Assembly: GCA_045542485.1 (NCBI GenBank)
Contig: JAZQLC010000051.1
Span: 1 to 64,000, forward strand
Length of the DNA: 64,000 bases
Direction: 5' to 3'
DNA from: SIG575 sp045542485
GTDB taxonomy: Bacteria; Bacillota; Clostridia; Oscillospirales; Acutalibacteraceae
The notes beneath the pieces were generated by a model. That model had not been told where the DNA came from. It saw nothing but the letters and a program-made list of their open reading frames with translations, and searched no databases. Positions within the stretch are counted from its first letter, which is position 1. Each line of letters begins with the position of its first letter. Below, piece by piece: positions 17,344 to 25,416 of the stretch. The translations under genes were made by a program, and so were the position numbers.

Positions 17344-17907
17344 ATGGAAGCAAGAAATTACCGTAAGATGTCCCAACAGGAATTGACAAGGCTCTGCAAG
17401 GAAGGCGACAGTGAGGCGCTGCAGATTCTTATGAAAAGCCTCGACGGCGTCATAATCAGAACGGTCAACTCTTTCCTTGATGAGCGTTTTGAGCTTGAGG
17501 ACCTTATGCAGGAGGGGCTCGTTGCGGCCTTCGGTGCAATTCTCAGCTATGATTCTTCAAGGGGAGCCTCATTACATACATACGCTTCGGTGTGCATCAG
17601 GAACGCACTGAAAAATTTCGTTAAAAAGAAAGACAATGTTCTTTTGTCGGCGGAAGCTGACTATGTGCCTTTTTGCGATGAAGCCTTGGGAAGTAACGCT
17701 GCTGAGGATGAATATATTTCATCCGAAAGCTACCGTGATTTGCGAAAAAGCCTCAAAAAGGTTCTTTCTGAAACTGAATATACTGTTTTCAGCCATTATG
17801 TTGAAGGTTTGTCCTACGCGGAAATTGCCGAGAAAACAGGTCAGAGTGTAAAGGGTATTGACGGTACACTCCAGAGAATCAGAAGGAAGCTTAAGTCAAT
17901 TTTGTAA
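17344..17907 (+). CDS. sigma-70 family sigma factor, SigH-like
   Basis: 187 residues, close to the SigH/ECF-like size. Region 2 is seen in FELEDLMQEGLVAAFGAILSYDSSRGASLHTYASVCIRNALKNFV, with the DLMQEG core-binding motif. Region 4 is seen in LSETEYTVFSHYVEGLSYAEIAEKTGQSVKGIDGTLQRIRRKLK, a helix-turn-helix. SigH drives early sporulation genes in Bacillus. This protein is shorter than B. subtilis SigH (218 residues), so it may be a lineage-specific relative. No anti-sigma gene is adjacent; a small zinc-ribbon gene follows after 68 bases. Confidence 0.85.
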   Translation: MEARNYRKMSQQELTRLCKEGDSEALQILMKSLDGVIIRTVNSFLDERFELEDLMQEGLVAAFGAILSYDSSRGASLHTYASVCIRNALKNFVKKKDNVLLSAEADYVPFCDEALGSNAAEDEYISSESYRDLRKSLKKVLSETEYTVFSHYVEGLSYAEIAEKTGQSVKGIDGTLQRIRRKLKSIL

Positions 17908-17975
17908 TAGACGGATAAATCCGTTTATAATAAGTCCCTTGTCAGGACTAAATTTTATCAAGAGAGGTTAGAAAA

Positions 17976-18272
17976 ATGTTTGAAGACAGAACCATCATCT
18001 GCAGAAATTGCGGAGAAGAATTTGTTTTTTCAGCAGGTGAGCAGGAATACTTCGCAAGTAAAGGGTTACACGATCCCCTTAACTGCAAGGAATGCCGTGC
18101 AGCACGTAAACGTGCAAAAAATCCCGGAGAACGCGTTTTTTATGACGCAATCTGTGCAGAGTGTGGTGAACCGGCACGAATTCCTTTTGAGCCCAAGGAG
18201 GGCCGTCCCGTTTATTGCAGCACTTGTCAGGCAAAAAGACTTGAAGCAGCAAAAGCGGAAGCAGCAGAATAA
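17976..18272 (+). CDS. small double zinc-ribbon protein
   Basis: 98 residues. Two zinc-binding halves are visible: CRNCGEEFVFSAGEQEYFASKG with CKECR, and CAECGEPARIPFEPKEGRPVYC with CSTC, giving eight cysteines in four CxxC-type pairs. The first half resembles the probable zinc-ribbon domain found in many small Clostridia proteins. The role is unknown; such domains bind nucleic acid or protein. It ends with an Ala/Glu tail. The AGAGAGG before the ATG is a good ribosome site, and a terminator follows it. Confidence 0.8.
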   Translation: MFEDRTIICRNCGEEFVFSAGEQEYFASKGLHDPLNCKECRAARKRAKNPGERVFYDAICAECGEPARIPFEPKEGRPVYCSTCQAKRLEAAKAEAAE

Positions 18273-18297
18273 ATTATATATTTCCTGAGTTCAGATG

Positions 18298-18328
18298 ACT
18301 GCCTGTCCACACAGGCAGTTGTTTTTTG
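18298..18328 (+). terminator. rho-independent terminator after the zinc-ribbon gene
   Basis: A 9-bp stem ACTGCCTGT/ACAGGCAGT with a 4-base loop is followed by TGTTTTTTG. It ends 13 bases before the HAD gene start, so the HAD gene depends on read-through or an unseen promoter. Confidence 0.8.
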
Positions 18329-18340
18329 TAGGTGATACAG

Positions 18341-18952
18341 ATGATAAAAAATATTATTTTTGATTTAGGGGGAGTGCTCATAGACCATAACCCCGAAAAA
18401 ACTCTGAATACATATTTTGAAAAAGATGATGCAGCTCTGATTGCCAAAGAGATTTTCAGAAGTAATCTCTGGCTGGAGAGGGACAGAGGCACTGTCACAT
18501 CAGACGAAATTCTTGAAATTAAAAAGGATATCATACCTGAAAGAATTTATGATAAGGTTGCTGAGATGGTGCAGAACTTTTTCCCTTATATGCCGCCTTT
18601 TGAAGAAATGTACGGCTTTGTGGAGGAACTCAGAGAAAATGGCTACGGTATTTATCTTCTTTCAAATGTGGGTAAGGAATTCCATACAGTAAAAAAGGAT
18701 ATTCCCGTTCTTTCTCTTTTTGACGGCTTTGTGGCTTCGTCAGATTACGGAGTGGTTAAACCTGAAAAAGAGATATATAATATACTGTTTGAAAAGTTTT
18801 CGCTGAAACCGGAAGAATGTATTTTCATTGACGATGTTCAGAAGAACATTGACGGTGCACTCAGAGCAGGTATGGAAGGTCACTGCTATTCCCACGGAAA
18901 TCTTGAAATCCTGAAGGAAGACCTGAAAAGCAAAGGCGTAAAAATTTCTTGA
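18341..18952 (+). CDS. HAD superfamily (HAD-IA) phosphatase
   Basis: 203 residues from the ATG at 18341; a GTG at 18332 is in frame but forms part of the GGTG ribosome site. Motif I is IIFDLGGVLID (nucleophile Asp). The cap is helical, motif II is LLSNVG, motif III is around KPEKEIYN, and motif IV is FIDDVQKNIDGA. These proteins hydrolyse small phosphorylated metabolites; the subgroup resembles epoxide-hydrolase-N or YihX-type phosphatases. The substrate is unknown. The -35 of the mfd promoter overlaps its last codons. Confidence 0.87.
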   Translation: MIKNIIFDLGGVLIDHNPEKTLNTYFEKDDAALIAKEIFRSNLWLERDRGTVTSDEILEIKKDIIPERIYDKVAEMVQNFFPYMPPFEEMYGFVEELRENGYGIYLLSNVGKEFHTVKKDIPVLSLFDGFVASSDYGVVKPEKEIYNILFEKFSLKPEECIFIDDVQKNIDGALRAGMEGHCYSHGNLEILKEDLKSKGVKIS

Positions 18953-18977
18953 CGAAACACCTTATCGGTGTTAAAAT
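18949..18977 (+). promoter_or_regulatory. sigma-A promoter of mfd
   Basis: TTGACG (18949-18954) overlaps the HAD stop codon and TAAAAT (18972-18977) follows after 17 bases. The predicted leader before mfd is about 75 bases and contains a strong hairpin. Confidence 0.75.
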
Positions 18978-19004
18978 ACTTTCGTATTAAATTTGTTTAT
19001 TTTA

Positions 19005-19036
19005 CCGTAATACCCCTACCTTAAGGGGTATTGCGG
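19005..19036 (+). other. strong hairpin in the mfd leader
   Basis: Positions 19005-19017 and 19024-19036 form a 13-bp stem with one G-U pair and a 6-base loop centred on ACCTTA. No T-run follows, so it is unlikely to be a simple terminator. It ends about 12 bases before the GGAGG of mfd and could affect translation or mRNA stability. Confidence 0.65.
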
Positions 19037-19059
19037 CGTTCCTTGTTGGAGGTAAAAGG

Positions 19060-22000
19060 ATGACTGCGTTTTTCAGAATTATGCTTCAGAATGAAGAGTA
19101 TATGAAGCTCTCACAGGCACTCTCAAAAGGCAGAGTACCTGCGGGAGCCCTCGGACTGTCTCCCATTAATAAGGCGCATCTGATTCACTCACTGGCAGAA
19201 GAAGGCCGCAGATGCGTTGTTCTCACTCCCGATGAAGCATCGGCAAGACGACTTGCAGATGATATGAGAACAATGGGAAGCCGTGTGCTTTTCTATCCTG
19301 CAAGGGATTTTTCTTTCAGCATTTCGGAAAGTCAGTCGAGAGAATATGAGCACATAAGACTGGGCACTCTCTCAAAGATGCTCACAGGTGACTACGATGT
19401 GGTTGTATGCAGTGCAGAGGCATTTGTTCAGTATACGATTCCGCCTGAGGAATTGTCGGAAAGAACATTCAGGCTTGTATCGGGTGAGGATTTTCCCCTT
19501 GATAATGCAGTTTCCATTCTTGTCAAAGCAGGTTATGTGAGAAGTCCTCAGGTTGACGGCTCGGGACAGTTTGCAGTAAGAGGCGGTATTCTCGACATTT
19601 TTCCGCCACACGCCGAAAATCCCGTCAGAGTTGAATTCTGGGGTGATACGGTTGACCTGATTGCAGGTTTTGACGCAGAAACTCAGAGAAGAACAGACAG
19701 CCTTGACGAAATCGAAATTACACCTGCAACGGAAATTCTCTTTGATTCTTCGGAAATTCTCAGAGAAAAGCTTGAAGAATTTATGGCAGGGATTAAGGGT
19801 AAGGGCTCACAGAAAGCAAAGGCATCTGTTCAGGCAGATATTGAGCGTCTTCAGAGTGATGTGAGAGTTTCGTCTCTTGACAGATATATTTCTCTTGCCT
19901 ACCCTTACCTTGCCACTATAAGCGACTACTGTGACAAGGATTCTGTCCTCTGCGTCTGCGAAAGTGCAGGTGTCAAGGAGAAAACGGAAGCCTATCTCAA
20001 ACTTATGAATGAAGAAATCAAGGCGTGTTTTGAGGAAGGCATTCTCTGTAAGGGACTTGATAAATTTTCTCTTATGTGGTCGGAAGTTCTGGGGATTTTC
20101 GGCAAAAGCAGAACGGTTTATGTTGACAATCTTCCCCGAGGCAGCTTTGATACGCCCGTCAGGGAGCTTGTGAATTTTGATGCTGTTCAGCACTCACTCT
20201 GGAACGGCTTGTCCACAGTTCTTGTTGATGACATTATCAGCTATAAAAATAAAAAAGACAGAACCTGCATCGTTATGGCAGGTACGGAAAAGGCTGCGAA
20301 AGCACTTTGTGATGACCTTGAAAAGGACGGCTTTGATGCTGTGTTCTTTTCGGAAATTCCGGAGGAGTTTCCCGAAAAATATGTATGCGTCATTCCCGGT
20401 ACGCTCAGTGCCGGTTTTGAATATCCTCAGCAGAAGGTAAGGCTTGTTTCGTACGGCAGAAGAGACGGCACAGTAAAGAAACAGAAGCGTAAATATCACA
20501 ACAAGGCCTCTAACGCATTCCACAGCCTTGAGGAAATGCGCAAGGGAGACTATATTGTTCACGCAACTCACGGTATCGGTATTTACGAGGGCATTACGCA
20601 GCTTGAAGTCAGCGGTGCAACAAAGGACTATATCAAAATCCGTTATGATAAGGGTGACATTCTTTATATTCCCGTTACCCAGCTTGATATGGTTGCAAAA
20701 TATATCGGCCCCAGAAGTGAAACAGGTAATGTGAAGCTTAATAAGCTGGGCAGTGATAAATGGATAAAAACAAAGAACAGAGTACGCTCGGCAGTAAAGG
20801 ATATGGCTGATGACCTGATAAAGCTTTACTCAAAGCGTCTTGCAGTAAAGGGCTTTGCGTTTTCTCCCGACATTGATATGCAGAACGATTTCGAAAGACG
20901 CTTTGAGTTTGAAGAAACCGATGACCAGCTCAGGTGTATCGACGAAATCAAAAACGATATGGAAAAGCCTTATCCTATGGACAGACTCCTCTGCGGTGAC
21001 GTGGGCTTCGGAAAAACAGAGGTGGCACTCAGAGGTGTTTTCAAATGCGTGGCAGACGGCAAACAGTGTGCAATTCTCGTGCCCACAACAATTCTTGCCC
21101 TCCAGCATTTCCAGACAATTCAGAAAAGATTCGAGGGCTTCCCCATTGAATGTGCCATGCTTTCACGCTTCTGCACCCCGAAACAGCAGAGCGAGATTAT
21201 AAAAAATCTCAAGCGAGGCAGTGTGGATATCGTTGTGGGTACTCACAAGCTTCTTTCCAAAAAACTTGAATTCAGGGATTTAGGTCTTGTTATCGTGGAT
21301 GAGGAGCAACGCTTCGGTGTAGCACAGAAAGAAAAACTCAAGGAGCGCTTCCCGGCAGTGGATGTTCTTACGCTCTCTGCAACGCCCATTCCCAGAACGC
21401 TCAATATGGCTATGACGGGTATCAGGGATATGAGTATCCTTGAAGAGGCACCTCAGGACAGACATCCCGTTCAGACTTATGTAATTGAGCATAATATGGA
21501 TGTTCTCATTCAGGCTATGGAAAAGGAATTAAGACGAGGCGGTCAGGTTTATTATCTGCACAACAAGGTTGATTCCATCGAAAGAAGAGCAGCGGAAATT
21601 CAGGAGCTTATTCCCGATGCCAAGGTTGCAGTCGGTCACGGTCAGATGAGTGAGGAGGAGCTTTCCGATGTGTGGAAAGGTCTTATCGAGGGCGAAACCG
21701 ACATCCTTGTCTGCACAACGATTATTGAAACGGGTGTTGATGTGCCCAACGCAAACACGCTCATCATTGAAGATGCAGATAAAATGGGTCTTGCTCAGCT
21801 TCATCAGATACGAGGAAGAGTCGGCAGAAGCGCAAGAAGAGCAAGTGCATATTTCACATTCACGAGAGGTAAACAGCTTTCCGAAATAGCCGACAGAAGA
21901 CTCTCGGCAATCAGAGAGTTTACGGAATTCGGCTCGGGCTTCAAAATTGCTATGCGTGACCTTGAACTCAGAGGTGCGGGAAATGTACTCGGTGCACAGC

Positions 22001-22551
22001 AGCACGGTCATATGGAGGCAGTAGGTTATGATATGTATCTGAAGCTTCTTGCCGAGGCAGTGGCAGAGGAAAAGGGTGAAGAGCCGGGCGAGAAAACGGA
22101 AAATTGTCTTATCGACCTGCATATTGATGCCAATATTCCGAAAAACTATATTGAGAATGTGCCTCACAGACTTGCTATGTACAGAAGAATCGCAGACATA
22201 CGCACTCAGGACGATGCAGACGATGTAATCGACGAGCTTATTGACCGTTTCGGTGAGCCGCCCAAGAGCGTTATGGGACTTATTGATGTTGCGCTTCTCC
22301 GTGCAGCAGCGTCGAAAAACGGAATTTCCGAAATCGGTCAGGCAGGGGACAGACTTCTCCTTTACAGCGATGTGCTTGATATGAAAAAGGTTGCTGCGCT
22401 GTCAAACGCTATGCGCGGAAGAGTCACCGTCGCTACAAGTCCCCGTGCACATATCAAGGTGAAAATTGCCGAAAAGCAGTCATCTGCTGACGCACTCAAA
22501 CAGGTTATGGCGCTGATGCTCCTGACGGATAAAAAAGAAGAAAAAGAATAG
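19060..22551 (+). CDS. mfd: transcription-repair coupling factor
   Basis: 1163 residues, normal for Mfd. The order of domains is a UvrB-like N-terminal module (FAVRGGILDIFPPHAENPVRVEFWGD) and an RNA-polymerase interaction domain (GDYIVHATHGIGIYEGITQ). A RecG-like translocase follows, with Walker A LCGDVGFGKTEVALR, DEEQRFGV (DEEQ box), TLSATPIPRTLNMAM and IIETGVDVPNANTLIIE. The last part is the TRCF C-terminal domain. Mfd removes RNA polymerase stalled at DNA damage and recruits UvrA. GGAGG lies 10 bases before the ATG. In B. subtilis mfd is near yabM-yabN; here they are about 20 kb apart. Confidence 0.98.
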   Translation: MTAFFRIMLQNEEYMKLSQALSKGRVPAGALGLSPINKAHLIHSLAEEGRRCVVLTPDEASARRLADDMRTMGSRVLFYPARDFSFSISESQSREYEHIRLGTLSKMLTGDYDVVVCSAEAFVQYTIPPEELSERTFRLVSGEDFPLDNAVSILVKAGYVRSPQVDGSGQFAVRGGILDIFPPHAENPVRVEFWGDTVDLIAGFDAETQRRTDSLDEIEITPATEILFDSSEILREKLEEFMAGIKGKGSQKAKASVQADIERLQSDVRVSSLDRYISLAYPYLATISDYCDKDSVLCVCESAGVKEKTEAYLKLMNEEIKACFEEGILCKGLDKFSLMWSEVLGIFGKSRTVYVDNLPRGSFDTPVRELVNFDAVQHSLWNGLSTVLVDDIISYKNKKDRTCIVMAGTEKAAKALCDDLEKDGFDAVFFSEIPEEFPEKYVCVIPGTLSAGFEYPQQKVRLVSYGRRDGTVKKQKRKYHNKASNAFHSLEEMRKGDYIVHATHGIGIYEGITQLEVSGATKDYIKIRYDKGDILYIPVTQLDMVAKYIGPRSETGNVKLNKLGSDKWIKTKNRVRSAVKDMADDLIKLYSKRLAVKGFAFSPDIDMQNDFERRFEFEETDDQLRCIDEIKNDMEKPYPMDRLLCGDVGFGKTEVALRGVFKCVADGKQCAILVPTTILALQHFQTIQKRFEGFPIECAMLSRFCTPKQQSEIIKNLKRGSVDIVVGTHKLLSKKLEFRDLGLVIVDEEQRFGVAQKEKLKERFPAVDVLTLSATPIPRTLNMAMTGIRDMSILEEAPQDRHPVQTYVIEHNMDVLIQAMEKELRRGGQVYYLHNKVDSIERRAAEIQELIPDAKVAVGHGQMSEEELSDVWKGLIEGETDILVCTTIIETGVDVPNANTLIIEDADKMGLAQLHQIRGRVGRSARRASAYFTFTRGKQLSEIADRRLSAIREFTEFGSGFKIAMRDLELRGAGNVLGAQQHGHMEAVGYDMYLKLLAEAVAEEKGEEPGEKTENCLIDLHIDANIPKNYIENVPHRLAMYRRIADIRTQDDADDVIDELIDRFGEPPKSVMGLIDVALLRAAASKNGISEIGQAGDRLLLYSDVLDMKKVAALSNAMRGRVTVATSPRAHIKVKIAEKQSSADALKQVMALMLLTDKKEEKE

Positions 22552-22560
22552 AAAAAACTC

Positions 22561-22589
22561 TTTACAAACGGAACATTGTATGATATAAT
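22561..22589 (+). promoter_or_regulatory. sigma-A promoter of rpsO
   Basis: TTTACA (22561-22566) and TATAAT (22584-22589) are separated by 17 bases, right after the mfd stop codon. The predicted start near 22597 leaves a leader of about 105 bases before rpsO. Confidence 0.85.
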
Positions 22590-22596
22590 ACCAAAG

Positions 22597-22702
22597 GCTC
22601 TGATCCTTTTCTCGGAAAGTGGAGTAAGCCCTACGGGCGATTCACCTACCTCTTGCTGGGATTTGTGATGACGGGTTAATATTTAAAATGAGGTGAAAAA
22701 CA
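22597..22702 (+). promoter_or_regulatory. structured 5' leader of rpsO, candidate S15 autoregulatory element
   Basis: The leader between the promoter and the rpsO start contains a GCCC-tac-GGGC hairpin (about 22629-22639) flanked by GTGGAGT and ATTCAC that can pair partly, and then a GC-richer segment CTTGCTGGGATTTGTGATGACG. S15 represses its own synthesis through leader structures in several phyla. The match to a known S15 leader class has not been tested; this is inference from position and structure. Confidence 0.45.
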
Positions 22703-22966
22703 ATGACAAACGAAGAAAAAAAGGCTATAATGGCTGAGTATGCAATTCACGAAGGTGACACAGGTTCTCCCGAAGTTCAGATCGCTATTCTCACAAAGAG
22801 AATCAACGATCTCAACGAGCATTTCAAAGTGCATCATAAGGACCACCACTCAAGAAGAGGTCTCCTCAAGCTTGTTGGTCACAGAAGAAACCTTCTTGCA
22901 TATCTTCAGAAGGTTGATATTGAGCGTTACCGTTCAATCATCGCAAGACTCGGAATCCGTAAATAA
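22703..22966 (+). CDS. rpsO: 30S ribosomal protein S15
   Basis: 87 residues, the normal length. The S15 signature HKKDHHSRRGLL type motif appears as HHKDHHSRRGLLKLVGHRRNLLAYL. S15 binds the three-way junction of 16S rRNA helices 20-22 early in 30S assembly. GAGGTG precedes the ATG. It has its own promoter and structured leader, and pnp follows, the same rpsO-pnp order as in Escherichia coli and Bacillus. Confidence 0.98.
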   Translation: MTNEEKKAIMAEYAIHEGDTGSPEVQIAILTKRINDLNEHFKVHHKDHHSRRGLLKLVGHRRNLLAYLQKVDIERYRSIIARLGIRK

Positions 22967-22978
22967 GTATTCCCAAGG

Positions 22979-23012
22979 GGCAGGCAAGGTGTATATTTTG
23001 CCTGCCTTTAAT
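22979..23012 (+). terminator. hairpin terminator (possibly partial) between rpsO and pnp
   Basis: GGCAGGCAA (22979-22987) pairs with TTGCCTGCC (22998-23006) around a 10-base loop, followed by the short T-rich TTTAATT. The T-run is weak, so some read-through into pnp is likely. Confidence 0.6.
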
Positions 23013-23036
23013 TGAGTCAGCAAAGAAAAAGAATGT

Positions 23037-23122
23037 AAAGCAGGTTGATGCTTTTTTTAGCGGTAAATCGATGCTTTGAAAAATCGAGGTATGGATTTAT
23101 TGCTAAAAAGAACACCTGCTTT
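23037..23122 (+). other. long imperfect hairpin in the pnp leader
   Basis: Arms 23037-23045 and 23114-23122 pair over 9 bp. After a short internal loop, 23054-23069 pairs with 23094-23109 over 16 bp including two G-U pairs, leaving a 24-base apical loop. The whole element is 86 bases and ends 36 bases before the pnp start. In Escherichia coli a comparable stem upstream of pnp is cut by RNase III to start PNPase autoregulation. The same role here is inference. Confidence 0.65.
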
Positions 23123-23158
23123 CAGATAAAAATCCAAATTTGAAAGGAAGTAAAAATT

Positions 23159-25336
23159 ATGTTCGAAGATTTCAGAAGATTTGAAACAGAAATCGCAGGC
23201 AGACCCTTTGTTGTTGAAACAGGCAAAATGGCTCAGCTTGCAGGCGGTGCAGTTCTCGTTCGCTACGGTGAAACAGACGTGCTCTGCACAGTTACAATGG
23301 CTCCCAAGCCCAGAGAAGGCGTAGATTTCTTCCCTCTCTCAGTTGACTTTGAAGAAAAGCTCTACTCAGTAGGCAGAATTCCCGGCTCTTTCCAGAGAAG
23401 AGAAGGTAAAGCAAGTGAAAAAGCAACTCTTGCTTCACGCGTTATCGACAGACCCATCCGTCCTCTTTTCCCCAAGGATATGAGAAACGATGTTGGTGTT
23501 GTTGCAACAGTTATGTCAGTTGACCCCGATTGCTCACCTGAAATCACAGCTATGCTCGGTGTTTCAATCGCAATTTCAATTTCAGAAATTCCTTGGGACG
23601 GCCCCATCGCAGGTTGCGTTGTAGGTCTCGTCGACGGCAAATTCGTAATCAACCCCACAGCAGAAGAAAAAGAAAAATCAGATATGTATGTTACAGTTGC
23701 TTCAACAGCAGACCTTGTTGCTATGATCGAAGCTGCAGGTAACGAAATTCCCAACGACACAATGTTCGACGGAATTATGTTTGCTCATCAGGAAAACCAG
23801 AAGGTTGTTGAGTTCATCAATCAGATCAAGGCTGAAATCGGCAAAGAGAAGGTTGACTTCCCCTCAAACGATCCTTCAGAAGAAATGTATGAAGCAATCA
23901 AGGAATTCGCAATCGAAGATGTTAAACTCGCTCTCGACACAGACGACAAGCGTATCCGTGACGAAAGACTCAAGCCCATCTACGATGCAGTTCACGAAAA
24001 GTTTGACGAAATCTATCCTGACGAAATCGCAAAAATCGAAGATTGTCTCTACAAGCTTCAGAAATATATCGTAAGACGTTGGCTCCTTGACGACGGTAAG
24101 CGTGTTGACGGCAGAGGCATCGACGAAATCAGACCTCTCGCAGCAGAAGTTGACCTTATCGACAGAGTTCACGGCTCAGGTATGTTTACAAGAGGTCAGA
24201 CTCAGGTGCTTACAATCACAACTCTCGGTCCCGTAAGCGATGCACAGCTTCTTGACGGCATCGACGGCGAAGACAGCAAGAGATATATGCACCACTACAA
24301 CTTCCCCTCATACTCAGTTGGTGAAACAAAGCCCTCAAGAGGCCCCGGCAGACGCGAAATCGGTCACGGTGCACTTGCTGAAAAGGCTCTTGTTCCCGTT
24401 ATCCCCTCAGTTGAAGAGTTCCCCTATGCTATCCGTCTTGTATCAGAAGTTCTCTCATCAAACGGCTCAACATCACAGGGCTCAATCTGTGGCTCAACAC
24501 TTTCACTTATGGCAGCAGGTGTTCCCATCAAGGCTCCCGTTGCAGGTATTTCATGCGGTCTCGTTACAGAGGGTGACCGTTTCATGACAATGGTTGATAT
24601 TCAGGGTCTCGAAGACTTCTTCGGCGATATGGACTTCAAGGTTGCAGGTACACACAAGGGTATCACAGCAATCCAGATGGACCTTAAAGTTCACGGTCTT
24701 ACTCCCGAAATCATCAAGGAAGCTCTTGAAAAGACATACAAGGCTCGTATGTATATCCTTGACGAGATTATGCTTCCCGTTATTGCAGAGCCCAGAACAG
24801 AGCTTTCAAAATATGCTCCCAAGATGCTCACAACAAAAATCCCCGTTGACAAGATTGCAGAAGTTATCGGTAAGCAGGGTAAGGTTATTCAGAAGATTTG
24901 TGCAGAGTGCAACTGTAAGGTTGACGTTGAAGAAGACGGTACAATCTTCATTTCAGCAATTGACATTGACGATGCAAGACGCGCTCTTTCAATTGTTGAA
25001 ACAATCGGTAACGACCCTGAAATCGGTGCAATCTACAACGGTATCGTAACAAGAATTATGGACTTCGGTGCATTCGTTGAAATCGCACCCGGTAAAGAAG
25101 GTCTTGTACACGTAAGCCACCTCGATGTTAAGAGAACTGAAAAGGTTGAAGATGTTGTAAATGTAGGCGACACTGTTATCGTTAAGGTTCGTGAAATCGA
25201 CGAGCAGGGCAGACTTAACCTTTCAAGAAGAGAAGCTCTTATTGAGGTTGAAGGTCTCGTTCCCGAAAACGAAATTTCAGATGCTCCCCGTCGTCCCAAA
25301 AAGGACTTCCGCAGAGACAACAAAAGAAAAAACTGA
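23159..25336 (+). CDS. pnp: polyribonucleotide nucleotidyltransferase (PNPase)
   Basis: 725 residues, normal length. Two RNase PH domains are present: GGAVLVRYGETDVLCTVTM in the first, and FTRGQTQVLTITTLG with SEVLSSNGSTSQGSICGSTLSLMAAG in the second. They are followed by a KH domain (IPVDKIAEVIGKQGKVIQKI) and an S1 domain (GIVTRIMDFGAFVEIAPGKEGLVHVSHL). It degrades RNA 3' to 5' with phosphate and is a component of the RNA degradosome. AAAGGAAG lies before the ATG. A terminator follows the gene. A long leader hairpin suggests post-transcriptional control. Confidence 0.98.
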   Translation: MFEDFRRFETEIAGRPFVVETGKMAQLAGGAVLVRYGETDVLCTVTMAPKPREGVDFFPLSVDFEEKLYSVGRIPGSFQRREGKASEKATLASRVIDRPIRPLFPKDMRNDVGVVATVMSVDPDCSPEITAMLGVSIAISISEIPWDGPIAGCVVGLVDGKFVINPTAEEKEKSDMYVTVASTADLVAMIEAAGNEIPNDTMFDGIMFAHQENQKVVEFINQIKAEIGKEKVDFPSNDPSEEMYEAIKEFAIEDVKLALDTDDKRIRDERLKPIYDAVHEKFDEIYPDEIAKIEDCLYKLQKYIVRRWLLDDGKRVDGRGIDEIRPLAAEVDLIDRVHGSGMFTRGQTQVLTITTLGPVSDAQLLDGIDGEDSKRYMHHYNFPSYSVGETKPSRGPGRREIGHGALAEKALVPVIPSVEEFPYAIRLVSEVLSSNGSTSQGSICGSTLSLMAAGVPIKAPVAGISCGLVTEGDRFMTMVDIQGLEDFFGDMDFKVAGTHKGITAIQMDLKVHGLTPEIIKEALEKTYKARMYILDEIMLPVIAEPRTELSKYAPKMLTTKIPVDKIAEVIGKQGKVIQKICAECNCKVDVEEDGTIFISAIDIDDARRALSIVETIGNDPEIGAIYNGIVTRIMDFGAFVEIAPGKEGLVHVSHLDVKRTEKVEDVVNVGDTVIVKVREIDEQGRLNLSRREALIEVEGLVPENEISDAPRRPKKDFRRDNKRKN

Positions 25337-25356
25337 TTGATTTTTAATCTGACAGA

Positions 25357-25389
25357 GCCTTACAGCATCGAGGTGTTGTAAGGCTTTTG
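25357..25389 (+). terminator. rho-independent terminator after pnp
   Basis: GCCTTACAGCA (25357-25367) pairs with TGTTGTAAGGC (25374-25384) over 11 bp with one G-U pair, followed by TTTTG. Confidence 0.8.
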
Positions 25390-25416
25390 TGTCTGTGTTT
25401 TTGAAAGGTGATATCT

